DNA from: Aradus depressus
Taxonomy: Eukaryota > Arthropoda > Insecta > Hemiptera > Aradidae
Assembly (NCBI GenBank): GCA_963662175.1
Contig: OY759216.1
Span: forward strand, 50,423,087 to 50,487,086
DNA length: 64,000 bases
Direction: 5' to 3'
Below the pieces are notes generated by a model. That model had not been told where the DNA came from, made no database searches, and was given only the letters and a program-made list of their open reading frames with translations. Below are positions 46,032-56,339 of the stretch, in pieces (position 1 is the first letter of the stretch; every line of letters begins with the position of its first letter). Position numbers and translations under genes: made by a program.

Positions 46032-46329
46032 GTCATATACTACCAGAGCGCTCTTTCTTCACTCCGGTGAACATGAGCCCGACTCTACTATGGGAGTTCT
46101 AAATTTTGCATACTCAATATTTTTATTCATCTAGGGTAGTCTTTAACGAGTACCTGACATCGAACAAGCTCGGAACCATCGCTTAACGTCCCATCCGAGG
46201 GACGGCGTGCTTAAGTTTATTTTACCCCCCAGATCAAATAAAATAAGTGCCTCGGCCGGGTTTCGAACACGCAATCTTGAGCTCAGTAAGCAAGCCGGCA
46301 TACCACTGAGCTACCGGCGCTCTCATTTA

Positions 46330-47050
46330 TGTGTATTAATATCATGACCATGATTTTTGATTAAAGAAAATGTGACGTGGCCATTACGAAAGGGGGAAGA
46401 GGGAGGAATAATCTATAAGCGTGGTTGGTATAAGAAAGTTCTGTAATGGCTACGTCACATGTACTTTAATTTTTTCTCCATCCTCCACTCGATGCGGAGT
46501 TTTCAACAAAACTTCATAGTTTCTATCCTCCTAATAAAAAAATTAAAAAAAAAACTCCCGATAGAATGAATCTACCAACACAATATTCTACAAGACTTTT
46601 TTAGTAGGTACCTATTTACTGACAATTTTATCAATAATTACGTCATTTCCCAGTACCTTGTGTGTACGAGATGAGCAGAATGCTAATAAGTATCTTGTCT
46701 GTCATACCGGATCCCACTGAAATATATCTTGAAACATCACCAACTGATACCAAAGCCATTTTGATATGCTTCGTTAATTACATCCTAAAGTGTTAAGAAA
46801 AAATATATATATTTTTATATATTTCTTAAGCGTTAAACCTGTCATAAAAAAGTGATACTTGACTCTATTTTATGAGGTGGAAAAGAGATATAAACAATGA
46901 AATGTCCTCTACTCTGTCAATATGGACTCTTAAATAGGTTCATCATTATATCTTTTATGGATTGATAAGCAGTTTCATTTTACATTAAACATCAAAGCCA
47001 TAAACTTCTTCAAGGAGTGAAGTTTATTAAGATCCCATAAGTAGTAGACA
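46330..47050. other. Intron, dispersed repeats
   Basis: Contains the repeat of 3600-3780 in the other orientation (46370-46460) and AT-rich sequence. A 9-nt AG/GT-bounded candidate near 46712 was not accepted. Confidence 0.45.
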
Positions 47051-47053
47051 GTA

Positions 47054-47258
47054 TGAGGTTTTGTGACTTATGTCCGTGCTTTAACAATGAGGTCATATTG
47101 CCTACAACCAGAGCGCTCTTTTGTCACTCACTAGACATGAGTAGGACTCTACTGTCGAAGATTTTACCTACCCAGGTTTGGTTACCTAAGCTTAGGGTAT
47201 TTATCCGAAAGACGGAGTGCTCAAAAAATCAAAGGGCCTCGACCGGGTTTCGGTCCAG
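47054..47258 (-). mobile_element. SINE-1 fragment, diverged, minus strand
   Basis: Words acaatgaggtcatattgcct, agagcgctcttttgtcact and ctcgaccgggtttcgg are in minus-strand SINE-1 order; the middle is deleted. Confidence 0.6.
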
Positions 47259-47282
47259 CGATTAAAAAAGAAAAACAGAAGA

Positions 47283-47650
47283 AAAAAGTGGGGTTTACTA
47301 TCTAAAATTTAGTTTTTGTAATTTTGTTTATATAAGTTAAACTGGGAGACAATTTAAAAATGGGGTAAAAGAACACGTTTTAACACAACACACACCTCAC
47401 TGAAATAAAATCGTAAAAAAATTTAATTTTTACAATTTTTTAATTAGGATTTTCAGATTCTCCACAAGAAAACTAGGTTTTTCGGTATTTACAGTTTTCT
47501 TGTACGAGCAAAAGTTTTCGAGATATTGGTCTTTGAAAGTTGCGTTGTATGTAAAATCAATTGGGAGCGGGCGGATTCATAGAGATCTCAGCCCGCAAAC
47601 CGGACGAAAGTGGGGGCGACCCACCCTGTTCAATATTCTGGCTACGCCCT
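47283..47650 (+). pseudogene. Penelope-like element 3' fragment, copy 1
   Basis: Nearly the same sequence as 47960-48290 (aagtggggtttactatctaa, actgggagacaatttaaaa), but with a deletion after the gaacacgttt word and more damage. See copy 2 for the domain call. Confidence 0.6.
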
Positions 47651-47811
47651 TCTCAATTTCACATGTATCTTTTCATATTGAACCAATTATGTACTTTTAT
47701 ACTTCCCCAGTTATACTCCTTACTTTAACTTTCTAAGGGAACTTAACATTTTTAGCCGAGATATTTTGAAACACTTAATAGAAAATAAAGAAAAACTGTT
47801 TAAAAAAAAAA

Positions 47812-48592
47812 AAAAATATTGTCTATTTCACAAAATATATATAATATGGGAGTACTTTCGGTATTGCTACCATCTTCAGAGGCGATGTACTTAAAAAAGA
47901 GGACTGTTGGGTAGGTTCCAGAACAAATAATACATTATACGAACATCTCAACAGCACTAAAGAAAAAAGTGGGGTTTATTATCTAAAATGTAGTTTTTCT
48001 AATTTTGTTTATGTAAGTCAAACTGGGAGACAATTTAAAAATAGGGTAAAAGAACACGTTTCAGAAATAGGCCAAAACATCGACACAACACACACCTCAC
48101 TGAAATAAAATCGTAAAAAAATTTAATTTTTACAAAATAGATTCTTCACAAAGAAACTAGGTTTTCCGGTACTTTTAGTTTTCTTGTACGAGCAATAGTT
48201 CTCGAGATATTGGTTTTTGAAAGTTGCGTTTATGTAAAATCAATTGGGAGTGGATTCATAGAGATCTCAGCCGCAGGGCGACGATAGCACTCTACCTATC
48301 TCTGTGCTATCTCTGTGCTATCGTCGCTTCTTCTGGGCCTAAGCACATTTTACAAGAAACCGCTTTTATTTATGACCTAATCAAAAATCTTTGTAGAGAA
48401 AACTAAACCTCCTACCTTTAACTCCTGCCTGAGGAGGACCCCTGAGGAGGCGGTGGTGTTCACCAGCCGTCTCATCAAGTGACTCAAGTGGTGGTTCTGT
48501 TTTTCTTTGTGATTATATTTCCTAGTTGTGATGTACTTCATAGTTGGAAATTATGTAATAAAGGTGAAAAAAAAAAAAAAAAAAAAAAATGA
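47812..48592 (+). mobile_element. Penelope-like element fragment (GIY-YIG endonuclease end) with MITE arm and poly-A tail
   Basis: A half-copy of the palindromic MITE (gggagtactttcggtattgc) opens the block. From about 47930 the frame reads TNNTLYEHLNSTKEKSGVYY, LKCSFSNFVYVSQTGRQF and KNRVKEHVSEIGQN. GVYYLKC, YVSQTGR and the basic KNRVKEH fit the GIY-YIG endonuclease of Penelope-like elements (canonical Y-I-G here V-S). It ends in a long A-run at about 48568-48590. The upstream reverse transcriptase is absent. Confidence 0.68.
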
Positions 48593-48599
48593 CACATTC

Positions 48600-49125
48600 T
48601 GTATTAAATACGATTTTTGATATATTTTCTTGTTTTCGAGACACAAGAAAAACCTTCCTGATTTTTTTTTTTTTTTTTTTTTTTAACAATATTTTTAGAT
48701 GATTCCTTGATTAACCCGAAAATGGTTACTATTAGCGAAATGGTGGTTCTTGCCAACCACGTTTTTACACATCACTTGCTCACCCCCTCGAGGAAGGGCC
48801 GACATATTTTGAATGAGCTGCCTTGTACATTTTCGGTTCTACACACAAATCACTCATTTTATGTTATTAAATTCTATAAAATTTCGCGTCGATATATTCA
48901 CAAATTCACATTTTTTCTTTTTTTATTTGTGTTATGGGTTTGGGATACGTGTAATTCCGGTCCAACAACAAATTCCTGTCTGATTACGTAACTTCTCATT
49001 GTGAAGGATCACTTCACTCTTCATTAATGTTAGTTTTACAATTATGTAGATTTTTTATTGAAGTGAAAACTTCTTTAGCACCGTTGTGATCTGAAACTCG
49101 ATGAAACGAAAAAGCGACACTATTG

Positions 49126-49175
<50 letters not shown>

Positions 49176-49201
49176 GTTGTTTTATTTAGTCATCTGTTTA
49201 C
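48600..49201. other. Intron, repeats and (TA)n microsatellite
   Basis: A poly-T at 48662-48684, the dispersed repeat family at 48760-49010 and a (TA)n tract at 49132-49172. Confidence 0.6.
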
Positions 49202-49222
49202 TAACATAAGGACTTCTTGTAA
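49202..49222 (-). CDS. Micro-exon gene, 21-nt exon (most upstream one found)
   Basis: A very good acceptor (ttctcttcactttcag) and donor gtaaac bound 21 nt; in phase 1 it encodes TRSPYV and exits with A, giving Thr with the 36-nt exon. Its incoming base is unknown, so at least one more exon, presumably with the signal peptide, lies further right. Confidence 0.58.
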
Positions 49223-49229
49223 CTGAAAG

Positions 49230-50027
49230 TGAAGAGAAAAAAAGTTGCCGATAATGCTTCTTCTCTAGTCTTGCGACACAAAAAAGATAATCATGAAAAA
49301 TTCCATCGCCTCCTCCTCTCCCTCCAAAAAGTTTGGAATTGTGAATTTTTTTAGACTTTTAAGCACTTATTAAGGAAACATTTATTTCATACTTTAGTTA
49401 CCATAACCACTCGTGTCATTTGTTGAAATTAAAAACATGGAATTTGAATAATAAAATATAAAATCATTTTTAAACTTGGTACCAATATTATAATAAATAA
49501 ACCCTATAATTATACTCCTGATACTGCATTCGTCTCATTCTCTCGCAGTTTCGTTTTTTGAAGGTTTCACTTCTACCGCGTGCGAACTGCACACATGTTT
49601 CTTTATGTATATTATTAGTTTTAATTCATTATATACTTGTTTGTTTCAAGGATCTATTTTTTTATATATATATTTTCTTTAGTATATTTATTATGTATAT
49701 AATTTTGAATAGACATAATTAATTTATATTATTGCTAGATATAATAAAAATAGTATTAGTTTATTTAGATATTGTGTGTAATATTTTGTTTTTTAAGAAA
49801 TATGACCAACGAAGCGAGTGGATGCGATCTTGCAGTAGGTTAACTCTGATGAAGCAAGATGGAGGTGTATTAGTTGTATTGCTTAGTGTTTGGTGTTACA
49901 ACTATTGGAGGTTCATATGGATGAACTAAGTTTTATAAAATTGCAGTATTGTTTTATTTTATTCAATATATTGTTTGGCGCCTGAATAGATTAACTAACT
50001 ATGTGGTTCATTGCATCATATACATCG
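49230..50027. other. AT-rich stretch without a recognised gene
   Basis: A plus-strand ORF of about 65 codons at 49732-49929 (SEWMRSCSRLTLMKQDGG) is not recognisable. Nothing else was seen. Confidence 0.4.
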
Positions 50028-50960
50028 TTAGTTATTATTACTCATGCCCGGGCTTTAACTACGAGGTCATATCGCCTACTACCAGAGCGCTCTTTTGTCA
50101 CACTGGTGGACATGAGCCCCACTACTGTGTTAGTCCTAAATTTTGCCTATCCTAAATTTTTATTCACCTAGGGTAGGCGTCTTTAAAGAGTACATGACAT
50201 CTTACAGGCTCGTATCATCGTACACCGTAACGCCCCATCCGAAGGATGGCATGCTTAAGTTTATTTTACTTCCCAGATAAAATAAACTAAGGCGCCGTTC
50301 ATACTAAAGCGATATAAGATAAGCGATATATCGTAAGCGATAAACGATACGCAGACAGATACTTGAAATCTAAAGGGAGGCGATAAAAAAGTTTCACATC
50401 CACGCGATCGCACAACATATCGTAAGTGACATATCTCTCGAAGTACCACTTGCCAGTCTCGTCAGCGATTAGTCTCGTACGATATTTCAAGCTGTGAACA
50501 TGACGGGAAGAAGAGAAGACAATTCTGCAATTCCTTTTCAACACTGGGCTTTTCAGAAAATGAAAGTTTTCAGGATTCATTCGGTAAAACTCATGACAGC
50601 TCTCGAGAAACAACAGCCGAGCTATGGTGCACGTTGTTCAGATTGTAGGGATGTACCCAGTATTTCCTTTTTCTTCTCATCCTACGCCTGAACCAATAAG
50701 CCACTACAACGTCTTCCTCACTTGAGCTCATATTTGTAACTCAAGTAGTGAGAATTGTGATTCCATCACATCGCGCCGATTTATCGCCCGCTGTCATGAA
50801 CCTTCCGAGCAATATATCGTCGCAATATATTCGTTACGATATATCACTTATCTTATATCGCCTTAGTATGGACGGCGCCTAAGGGCCTCGGCCGGGTTTC
50901 GAACCCACGATCTTGAGCTCAGAAGGCAAGCACGCATACCACTGAGCTATGGGGGCCCTC
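50028..50960 (-). mobile_element. SINE-1 copy interrupted by a Harbinger element
   Basis: Tail and body at 50028-50290 and the head at 50880-50960 (gtttcgaacccacgatc, ctgagctatgggggccc) are colinear; removing 50291-50879 and one TAA restores the normal word actaagggcctcgg. Confidence 0.88.
50291..50879 (-). mobile_element. PIF/Harbinger-type element (589 bp) with a transposase N-terminal relic
   Basis: Inverted ends GGCGCCGTTCATACTAAAGC and GGCGCCGTCCATACTAAGGC, flanked by the 3-bp duplication TAA on both sides. On the minus strand a start-like frame reads MSSSEEDVVVAYWFRRRM, RRKRKYWVHPYNLNNVHHSS and VVSRELS, then, after a frameshift, FYRMNPENFHFL. The RKYWVHPYN and FYRMNPENF blocks are typical of the start of PIF/Harbinger transposases. 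The catalytic part is missing, so it is non-autonomous. Confidence 0.85.
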
Positions 50961-50969
50961 ATCATATAC

Positions 50970-52325
50970 TTCGTAAAGCTGGGGATGTAAATAATTGTTA
51001 GTTTAAGATAACTGCGTATTTTCTTTTTCCAAATTTAATAATTAACTAGATTTGTTGGGACCACGTTTTCGATAGGCTGTTTTGATGAAATGTCTAAAAA
51101 AAATGTGCCCTTGGTTTTGTTTTCGTACAAAACTGTTTGTTAATGGTTCTGACGGAGCTTCTATGTAAACAGACTGCATTACCCTCAGAATCAAATATTC
51201 CAAGAATTTCAATGGCCAACCTTAATTAAAATAAGACCGAGTTTTTAATTAAACCATTTTACTATTTACTTGTAATTAAAACAATTTAAACAGTCGGTTT
51301 AATTAAAATAATCCTACCTCTAATGGGTGTCATTATTGTTATTTTAATTTTATTTTTGTTTTTGAAGTTTATTAATCTATCTGCTATTAATTTATTGTTT
51401 TATTTATATATATATATTCAAATTATTTGTTGGATTAATTCTCAAAATATATATAATTAAAAATGTAGAAGGAAATCGAGGTTCTGTCGTGTAAAAAAAA
51501 ATGCAAAATTTGGCTACACAGAGCACTCACTACACTGGACACAAACTCACAACACCTTCACCACACACATCCACTCAAGTCGTTATAAGGCCCTGAAGAA
51601 GAAAATGAATAGCTTTCGAAATGTTGGCCAAATTTTGCATTTTCTTCTACACGACAGAATCTAGATTTCCTTCTACATTGAAAAGATACTGTCGACTCTA
51701 TTAATCATTATAATTAAAAATTTTAAAACCATCCGACACAATAAAAAAAAAAATTTGCCTGGGGGGGGGGGGGGTTGAAGGGTTAGGGAGGAGGCTTGGG
51801 GGGAGGGGCTTATAAACATTTGAGCTCAAAAACTCCAAGTCTATAATAGAGGCCGAGATCCCTACACAGGCTCTGATGAAATCGGAATATCTTGGAGACG
51901 GCATAACCGTTTTCCACCAAACATAGCTAAAAACCATCTCGCGAATAACAGCTTTTGAAAAAAAAAAAAAAAAACGCTTTGAAATCGGATCAGCCATCTT
52001 GGAGCTTCGATGCCACAGACAGACACACACACAAAGGCTTCAAATTTATACCACCTCTCCTTTTGGGTCGGGGGTTGTTTGCCAACCCTATATTTTCATT
52101 CACCTAGGGTCTTTAACGAGTACCTGACATCGAAGTTAGAGTTGTGTTGATTCTTTGGAATCATATCAAAATTAGAAATTTAGAAAACAAAAAAAAAAAA
52201 AAATTAAATTGTATAAAAGAAAATACGACATTTGAAAAGAGAGAAATTGTAAAATGGTACCCAGTAGAGGAAGCCATACCAAAATAACAAATAAAATAAA
52301 ACAGTTTTTGAGCTAAAGAATTTGT
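50970..52325. other. AT-rich stretch with one palindromic MITE
   Basis: MITE at 51460-51690, a G-run at 51761-51774 and a SINE-1 body scrap at about 52081-52135. No gene seen. Confidence 0.5.
51460..51690. mobile_element. Palindromic MITE
   Basis: Arms atgtagaaggaaatcgaggt ... tgcaaaatttggc and gccaaattttgcat ... tagatttccttctacat, about 50 bp each, with an unrelated centre. Confidence 0.8.
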
Positions 52326-52339
52326 TAAAATTACAAATA

Positions 52340-54197
52340 TATATTTATTTATTTACATTTATTTACATATTCACAACGACAACATTTGTCACTAGTGATC
52401 GTGATGATGTGCTGTGGCAAGTGTGTCGCTGTACTGCTGAGGTACGTGACCGAAGAGGAGTCCAGGCTAGTCCTGGAGTAGGTCCCTCTGCCATGCCCGC
52501 TTTAGACGTCTTGGTGGGTTTGTGGGGAGAGTGTTCGTGGATAATTGGAGAATAAGTGGATTGGCGTGATGATGGAGTTTGTCGTGAAAATTTTGATATC
52601 GTGTCTTGATAACAGAAGGTATAAATGGGATGTTGAGGTCATTATGTAATGTGAGGTTGGAAACGTAAAATGGGGCATTGGCAATGTGGCGTAGTATGAT
52701 GGATTGTAATGACTGAAGGCGTTGTATGTTTGATTTTTTGGCTGATCCCCATATCTCGATTCCGTAAGTCCAGATGGGTTTTAGTATAGTGTTGTAAATG
52801 TGAAGTTTGTTTTCAAGCGATAATGTCGATCGTCGTCCGATGATTGATTTCAGTTGTCCAAATCGCCTTTTGAGGTCTGTGCGTTTCAGTCTGATATGAG
52901 TTGTCCAAGTTAAACGTCTGTCTAAATGAAGTCCTAGATATCGGACAGTGTCTGATGCAGGAATGGGCTGGTTGTTAATGTATACTGGTGGACAAGTGTT
53001 GTGTCTGAGGGTAAATGTGGTTTGCAGAGATTTGTCTCTATTAATTTTTAGTCTCCATTTGTTGGCCCAATCTGTTAGTTGGTGTAAATGTTCCTGTAAG
53101 TGTGAGCTTGCTTGTGTTGGGTCTGAGTGTGTTGAGAGAATGGCTGTGTCGTCTGCGTATGTAGCGAGTAGTGTGTTGTCGTGTTGTGGAATGTGTGCTG
53201 TGTAGATTGAGAAGAGTAGGGGACTGAGGGAACTTCCTTGGGGGACTCCAGCTTTGACCTCCAAAAAATGTGATGAGGAAGATCCCTCAGATACCCTAAA
53301 GTTTCTGTTTTCTAGGAATGACTTAAGTATTAAATAATATGTGTGAGGAAGGTGAGATTTAAGTGTGTAGAGCAGGCCTGGGTGCCAGACACGATCAAAC
53401 GCTTTTTCAATGTCCAGAAATACGCCTGTGCAAAACTCTTTTCTTTCAAAGCTGGTGGCTATGTAATCGACCAAACGATGGCACTGGTGTATTGTCGAAT
53501 GTCTTTGTCGAAAGCCAAATTGATGGTCTGGGAGAAGGTTGTCTTGTGCAGTGATGTAGGTTAGTCTGTCCAGTAGAAGTCTCTCTAGTGGTTTGGATAT
53601 CACAGGAAGCAGGCTTATAGGACGGTATGACGAGGCCTGGTCTGGGGTTTTCCCTGGCTTAAGAATCATCCTGACTACTGATATCTTCCAGACAAGGGGA
53701 TAGTAACATAGTCGTAGTACTGTGTTGTATAAATTCGTCAAGTAAATTAGTCCTTTTCTCGGTAGCTGTCGTAGTATCTCAGCGGTTATCAGATCATGAC
53801 CTGGAGATTTCCGTAAGGGGAGTTTTTTAATTGTCAGTTCAACTTCATTAGGACTGAATGCCTTTGGGGGGAGAGTTAGTTGGAGGGGGGTAGTAAGTGC
53901 TGTCAGTACTTGGCCTGTATGTTGGTCGTCTCCTATGTCCTCGTGGGGAGTGAATACTTTGGAAAGATAATCAGCGTAGAGGTCTGCCTTCTCCTGGTCT
54001 GACCTAGTCCAGGCCCCATCATTCCGCCGAAGGGGGTGTGATACCCGTGCATTGCCAAGAAGCCGTTTCGTCGCTGTCCAAAGTGAGTTATCTCGAGCCG
54101 CCAGAGTCGAGATATATGTCTCATGTCTGTCTTGTTTCAGGTTGGAAAGTTCTGTAGAGAGGGTTCGCCGGAGTTGATTGTATGTCTGTCTGTCGGA
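52340..54197 (-). mobile_element. Jockey-clade non-LTR retrotransposon, 5'-truncated, 14-bp target duplication
   Basis: The exact duplication taaaattacaaata at 52326-52339 and 54198-54211 delimits an insertion of 1,858 bp. On the minus strand it starts inside the region before the reverse transcriptase and ends after a 3' UTR in short AAATAAATGT-like A-rich repeats. The endonuclease is missing by 5' truncation, so it is dead on arrival, yet the remaining frame is intact, which suggests a recent insertion. Confidence 0.92.
52467..54196 (-). pseudogene. Jockey reverse transcriptase, intact partial frame
   Basis: About 575 codons without a stop. In order: WTATKRLLGN, LPLRKSPGHDLITAEILRQL, SSYRPISLLPVISKPLERLL, DHQFGFRQRHST, GVFLDIEKAFDRVWH, GVPQGSSLSPLLFSIYTAHI, the catalytic ATYADDTAILS, VRYLGLHLDRRLTW and the end RLKRAWQRDLLQD. 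These are the reverse transcriptase blocks of the Jockey clade, with YADD. The open frame starts at the truncation point, so there is no proper start codon. Confidence 0.9.
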
Positions 54198-54214
54198 TAA
54201 AATTACAAATAAAA

Positions 54215-54765
54215 TGAAAAATAAACTTTTCTAGGGAGCTTAATTTTTCATCAATTGATCAAAGTTTTCGTTCTTACTCCAAAACCAAACGACAGGTGTA
54301 AAAGTCAATAGTTGATTTTCTTAGGGACTAAATACTCAAACTAAATTTTGTGTTGAGACATTCATTACATGGCCAGGTTTTTTGAGTGGGCTCTCCCTCC
54401 TCATATCCCCCTTCCCATTTCGCAGAAAATTCATGGGTGGCGTCCTTATGGGGTTTTAAATTTAAGTAGGCAATTTCATGTCGATACATTCATTACATTA
54501 GCAGTTACAGACGTTTTGGTTGTTGACGCCTCCCATCCTTTCGTTCGAATTGACTTTTTTTCATTTTGAATCCAGGGGGGTCGAAAAAAAAATTACATTT
54601 CTGTGATAACTCAACTTCGAATTTCATGCCGATTACAATTAGTTCCTCTGTACTTTTTATGGCAATTTAGAATTTTCCCTTTTTAATATTCATTATATAC
54701 AATCAACACTTATATGAAACATTTCGTAGTTTCTGTAGTATATTAGTGAAATATTTTCCAAAATT
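54215..54765. other. Dispersed repeat family, no gene
   Basis: Copies of the gaatgtatcgacac-type family (54350-54640), with no coding sequence recognised. Confidence 0.5.
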
Positions 54766-55094
54766 GCGGCGTGCTTGACTTCTGAGCTCAAGGTCGTGGG
54801 TTCGTAACCCGACCGAGGCCCTTAGTTTATTTTATCTGGGAGGTAAAATAAACTTAAGCACGCCGTCCTTCGGATGGGACGTTAAGCGATGGTCCCGAGC
54901 CTGTACGATGTCAGGTACTCGTTAAAGACCCCTACCCTAGATGAATAAAAATTTAGGGTTGGCAAAATTTAGGACTCCCACAGTAGAGTCGGGCTCATGT
55001 CCACCAGAGTGACGAAAGAGCGCTCTGGTAGTAGGCCATATGACCTCGTTGTTAAAGCCCTGGCATGAGTCGTAAAACCTAACCTAACCTAACC
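54766..55094 (+). mobile_element. SINE-1 copy, slightly 5'-truncated, with 14-bp target duplication
   Basis: Starts at gcggcgtgcttgacttctg within the head and ends in cctaacctaacctaacc. The duplication tattttccaaaatt is at 54752-54765 and 55095-55108. Confidence 0.9.
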
Positions 55095-55495
55095 TATTTT
55101 CCAAAATTATCTCCTTTATTGACTCTCATGAATGTGATCCCGAGGCAGTTACCTCTGAGGATAATTTTGGTCATCTCACATCCCCTATACCTCAAATAGG
55201 GGCTCACATCGATCACCCATTCTCGATCTTCCTAAACCCCCCCCCCATTGCAATTCTAATGATTATTTATTTACTAAATCCGCTTATGAGGACAGAGGAG
55301 GGTTGGAGAAAATAAATACTTATCAGACCCAGAATTACTTTACAAATCTCCAGATGTAATCATGTTTTCCCCTCCAACTGATTCTTCAATTTATACCTTC
55401 CCTTATTCCTATATTTCTTTGATCTTACATTTTAATTTTTTTTTTTTTTCCAATGCCATAATTTTTTTTTCATAAATGCTTCCTGGAGAAATATT

Positions 55496-55990
55496 TTAAG
55501 AAAGTAAATTGAACAGATATTGAAATTGAACGATATCAGCGTGCACCGTGACCACTAGGTCGTCAACATAGGCTATTGCCTTATGTCCACGAGTCTCGAG
55601 GTCACGAAGCAGTCCGTCAAAGAGTATGTTCCAGAGTGTTGGTCCGAGGACCAAGCCCTGGGGACACCCTCTGGTGACGTTCACTGTAGTGCTGGTGAAT
55701 TCCTGCCTCACCGTCGCAGAGCACTCGCTGAGGAAGCTGGAGATGAGCCCGAATAGGTTCCTAGGTATTCCCACAGACCGTAGTCGCAAAAGGACGGCAG
55801 GCCACCAGGCGCATTCGAAGGCCGCGGCTATGTCGAAGAAGATGCAGAGAGAGTATTTCCCTCTGCCCTCTCCGACATCCGCCCTCAGCATCCTCAACGC
55901 ATCCTCAGTGGATCTGCCTCTCATGCATCCGAATTGTCTGTGCGACACGAAGGCCTGTACTCGGGCCCGAATTCCGGCCGCCGTCTCCAG
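55496..55990 (-). pseudogene. R1-clade reverse transcriptase fragment
   Basis: FVSHRQFGCMRGRSTEDALR, IFFDIAAAFECAWWPAVLLR, VTRGCPQGLVLGPTLWNILF and the catalytic AIAYVDDLVVTVHAD are the palm blocks of an R1-type reverse transcriptase (YVDD). The 5' side runs into a minisatellite and a poly-T; the 3' side ends after DIVQFQYLFNLLS. Both ends are truncated. Confidence 0.85.
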
Positions 55991-56160
55991 CCATCTTCTA
56001 CTAGGTCGTCCCACTGTCTCCAGCCATCTTCTTTTGGGTCGTCCCACTGTCTCCAGTCATCTTCTTCTGGGTCGTCCCACTGTCCCCAGCCAGCTTCTTC
56101 TGGGTCGTCCCACTGTCTCCAGCCATCTTCTTCTGGGTCGTCCCACTGTCTCCAGCCTTT
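55984..56160. repeat. 33-bp minisatellite, about five copies
   Basis: Units of the type ggtcgtcccactgtctccag followed by ccatcttcttctg, ending at a poly-T (56157-56173). It extends the R1 frame with GRPRRRWLETV-like repeats, so it probably arose by slippage in the element. Confidence 0.88.
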
Positions 56161-56339
56161 TTTTTTTTTTTTTAACGGTACATACAACTCCTGTACGGTG
56201 CGTACAACTCCTGCTTGTGTCGGATGCGCCAAACGCCCTCCTCCTGGGTGGGGCCATAGATCCTGCGGAGTATTCTCCTCTCGAAGATATCAAGACGCCT
56301 ATCTTCCGCCACGTTGAGGGTCATGTAAAGATAAGTTAT

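Larger units (their letters stand above)
45484..46323 (-). mobile_element. SINE-1 copy interrupted by a MITE
   Basis: Parts 45484-45526 (tail side, ggctttaactacaaggtca) and 46032-46323 (body and head, ending ctaccggcgctctc) are colinear. The break is the element at 45527-46031. Confidence 0.85.
16180..49222 (-). other. Micro-exon gene: secreted mucin-like precursor with C-terminal Cys-rich (DUF4773-like) domain
   Basis: I link the exons, in transcript order: 49222-49202, 44669-44634, 43844-43815, 43046-42984, 42941-42924, 42864-42841, 42257-42129, 37759-37721, 37074-37048, 35999-35955, 27806-25434, 20579-20457, 20379-20284, 18410-18261, 16439-16180. Each internal exon is bounded by AG and GT, is a multiple of three, and enters and leaves in phase 1; all junction codons are sense. 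The product has about 40 micro-exon-encoded residues before a 43-residue exon, then two furin-type sites, a Thr/Pro repeat region of about 600 residues and an eight-Cys domain. The first exon (signal peptide) was not found and may lie right of 49.2 kb. Individual micro-exons of 18-36 nt are the least certain. Confidence 0.7.

Noticed and set aside
46705..46720. Possible 9-nt micro-exon (TGGGATCCG) on the minus strand between the 21- and 36-nt exons
   Set aside because: Phase fits, but nine bases with AG/GT borders occur by chance too easily. RNA evidence would be needed.
51040..51100. Minus-strand segment after a strong tttttttag acceptor
   Set aside because: All donor-like GTs leave in phase 0, unlike every accepted exon, and no neighbour could follow.
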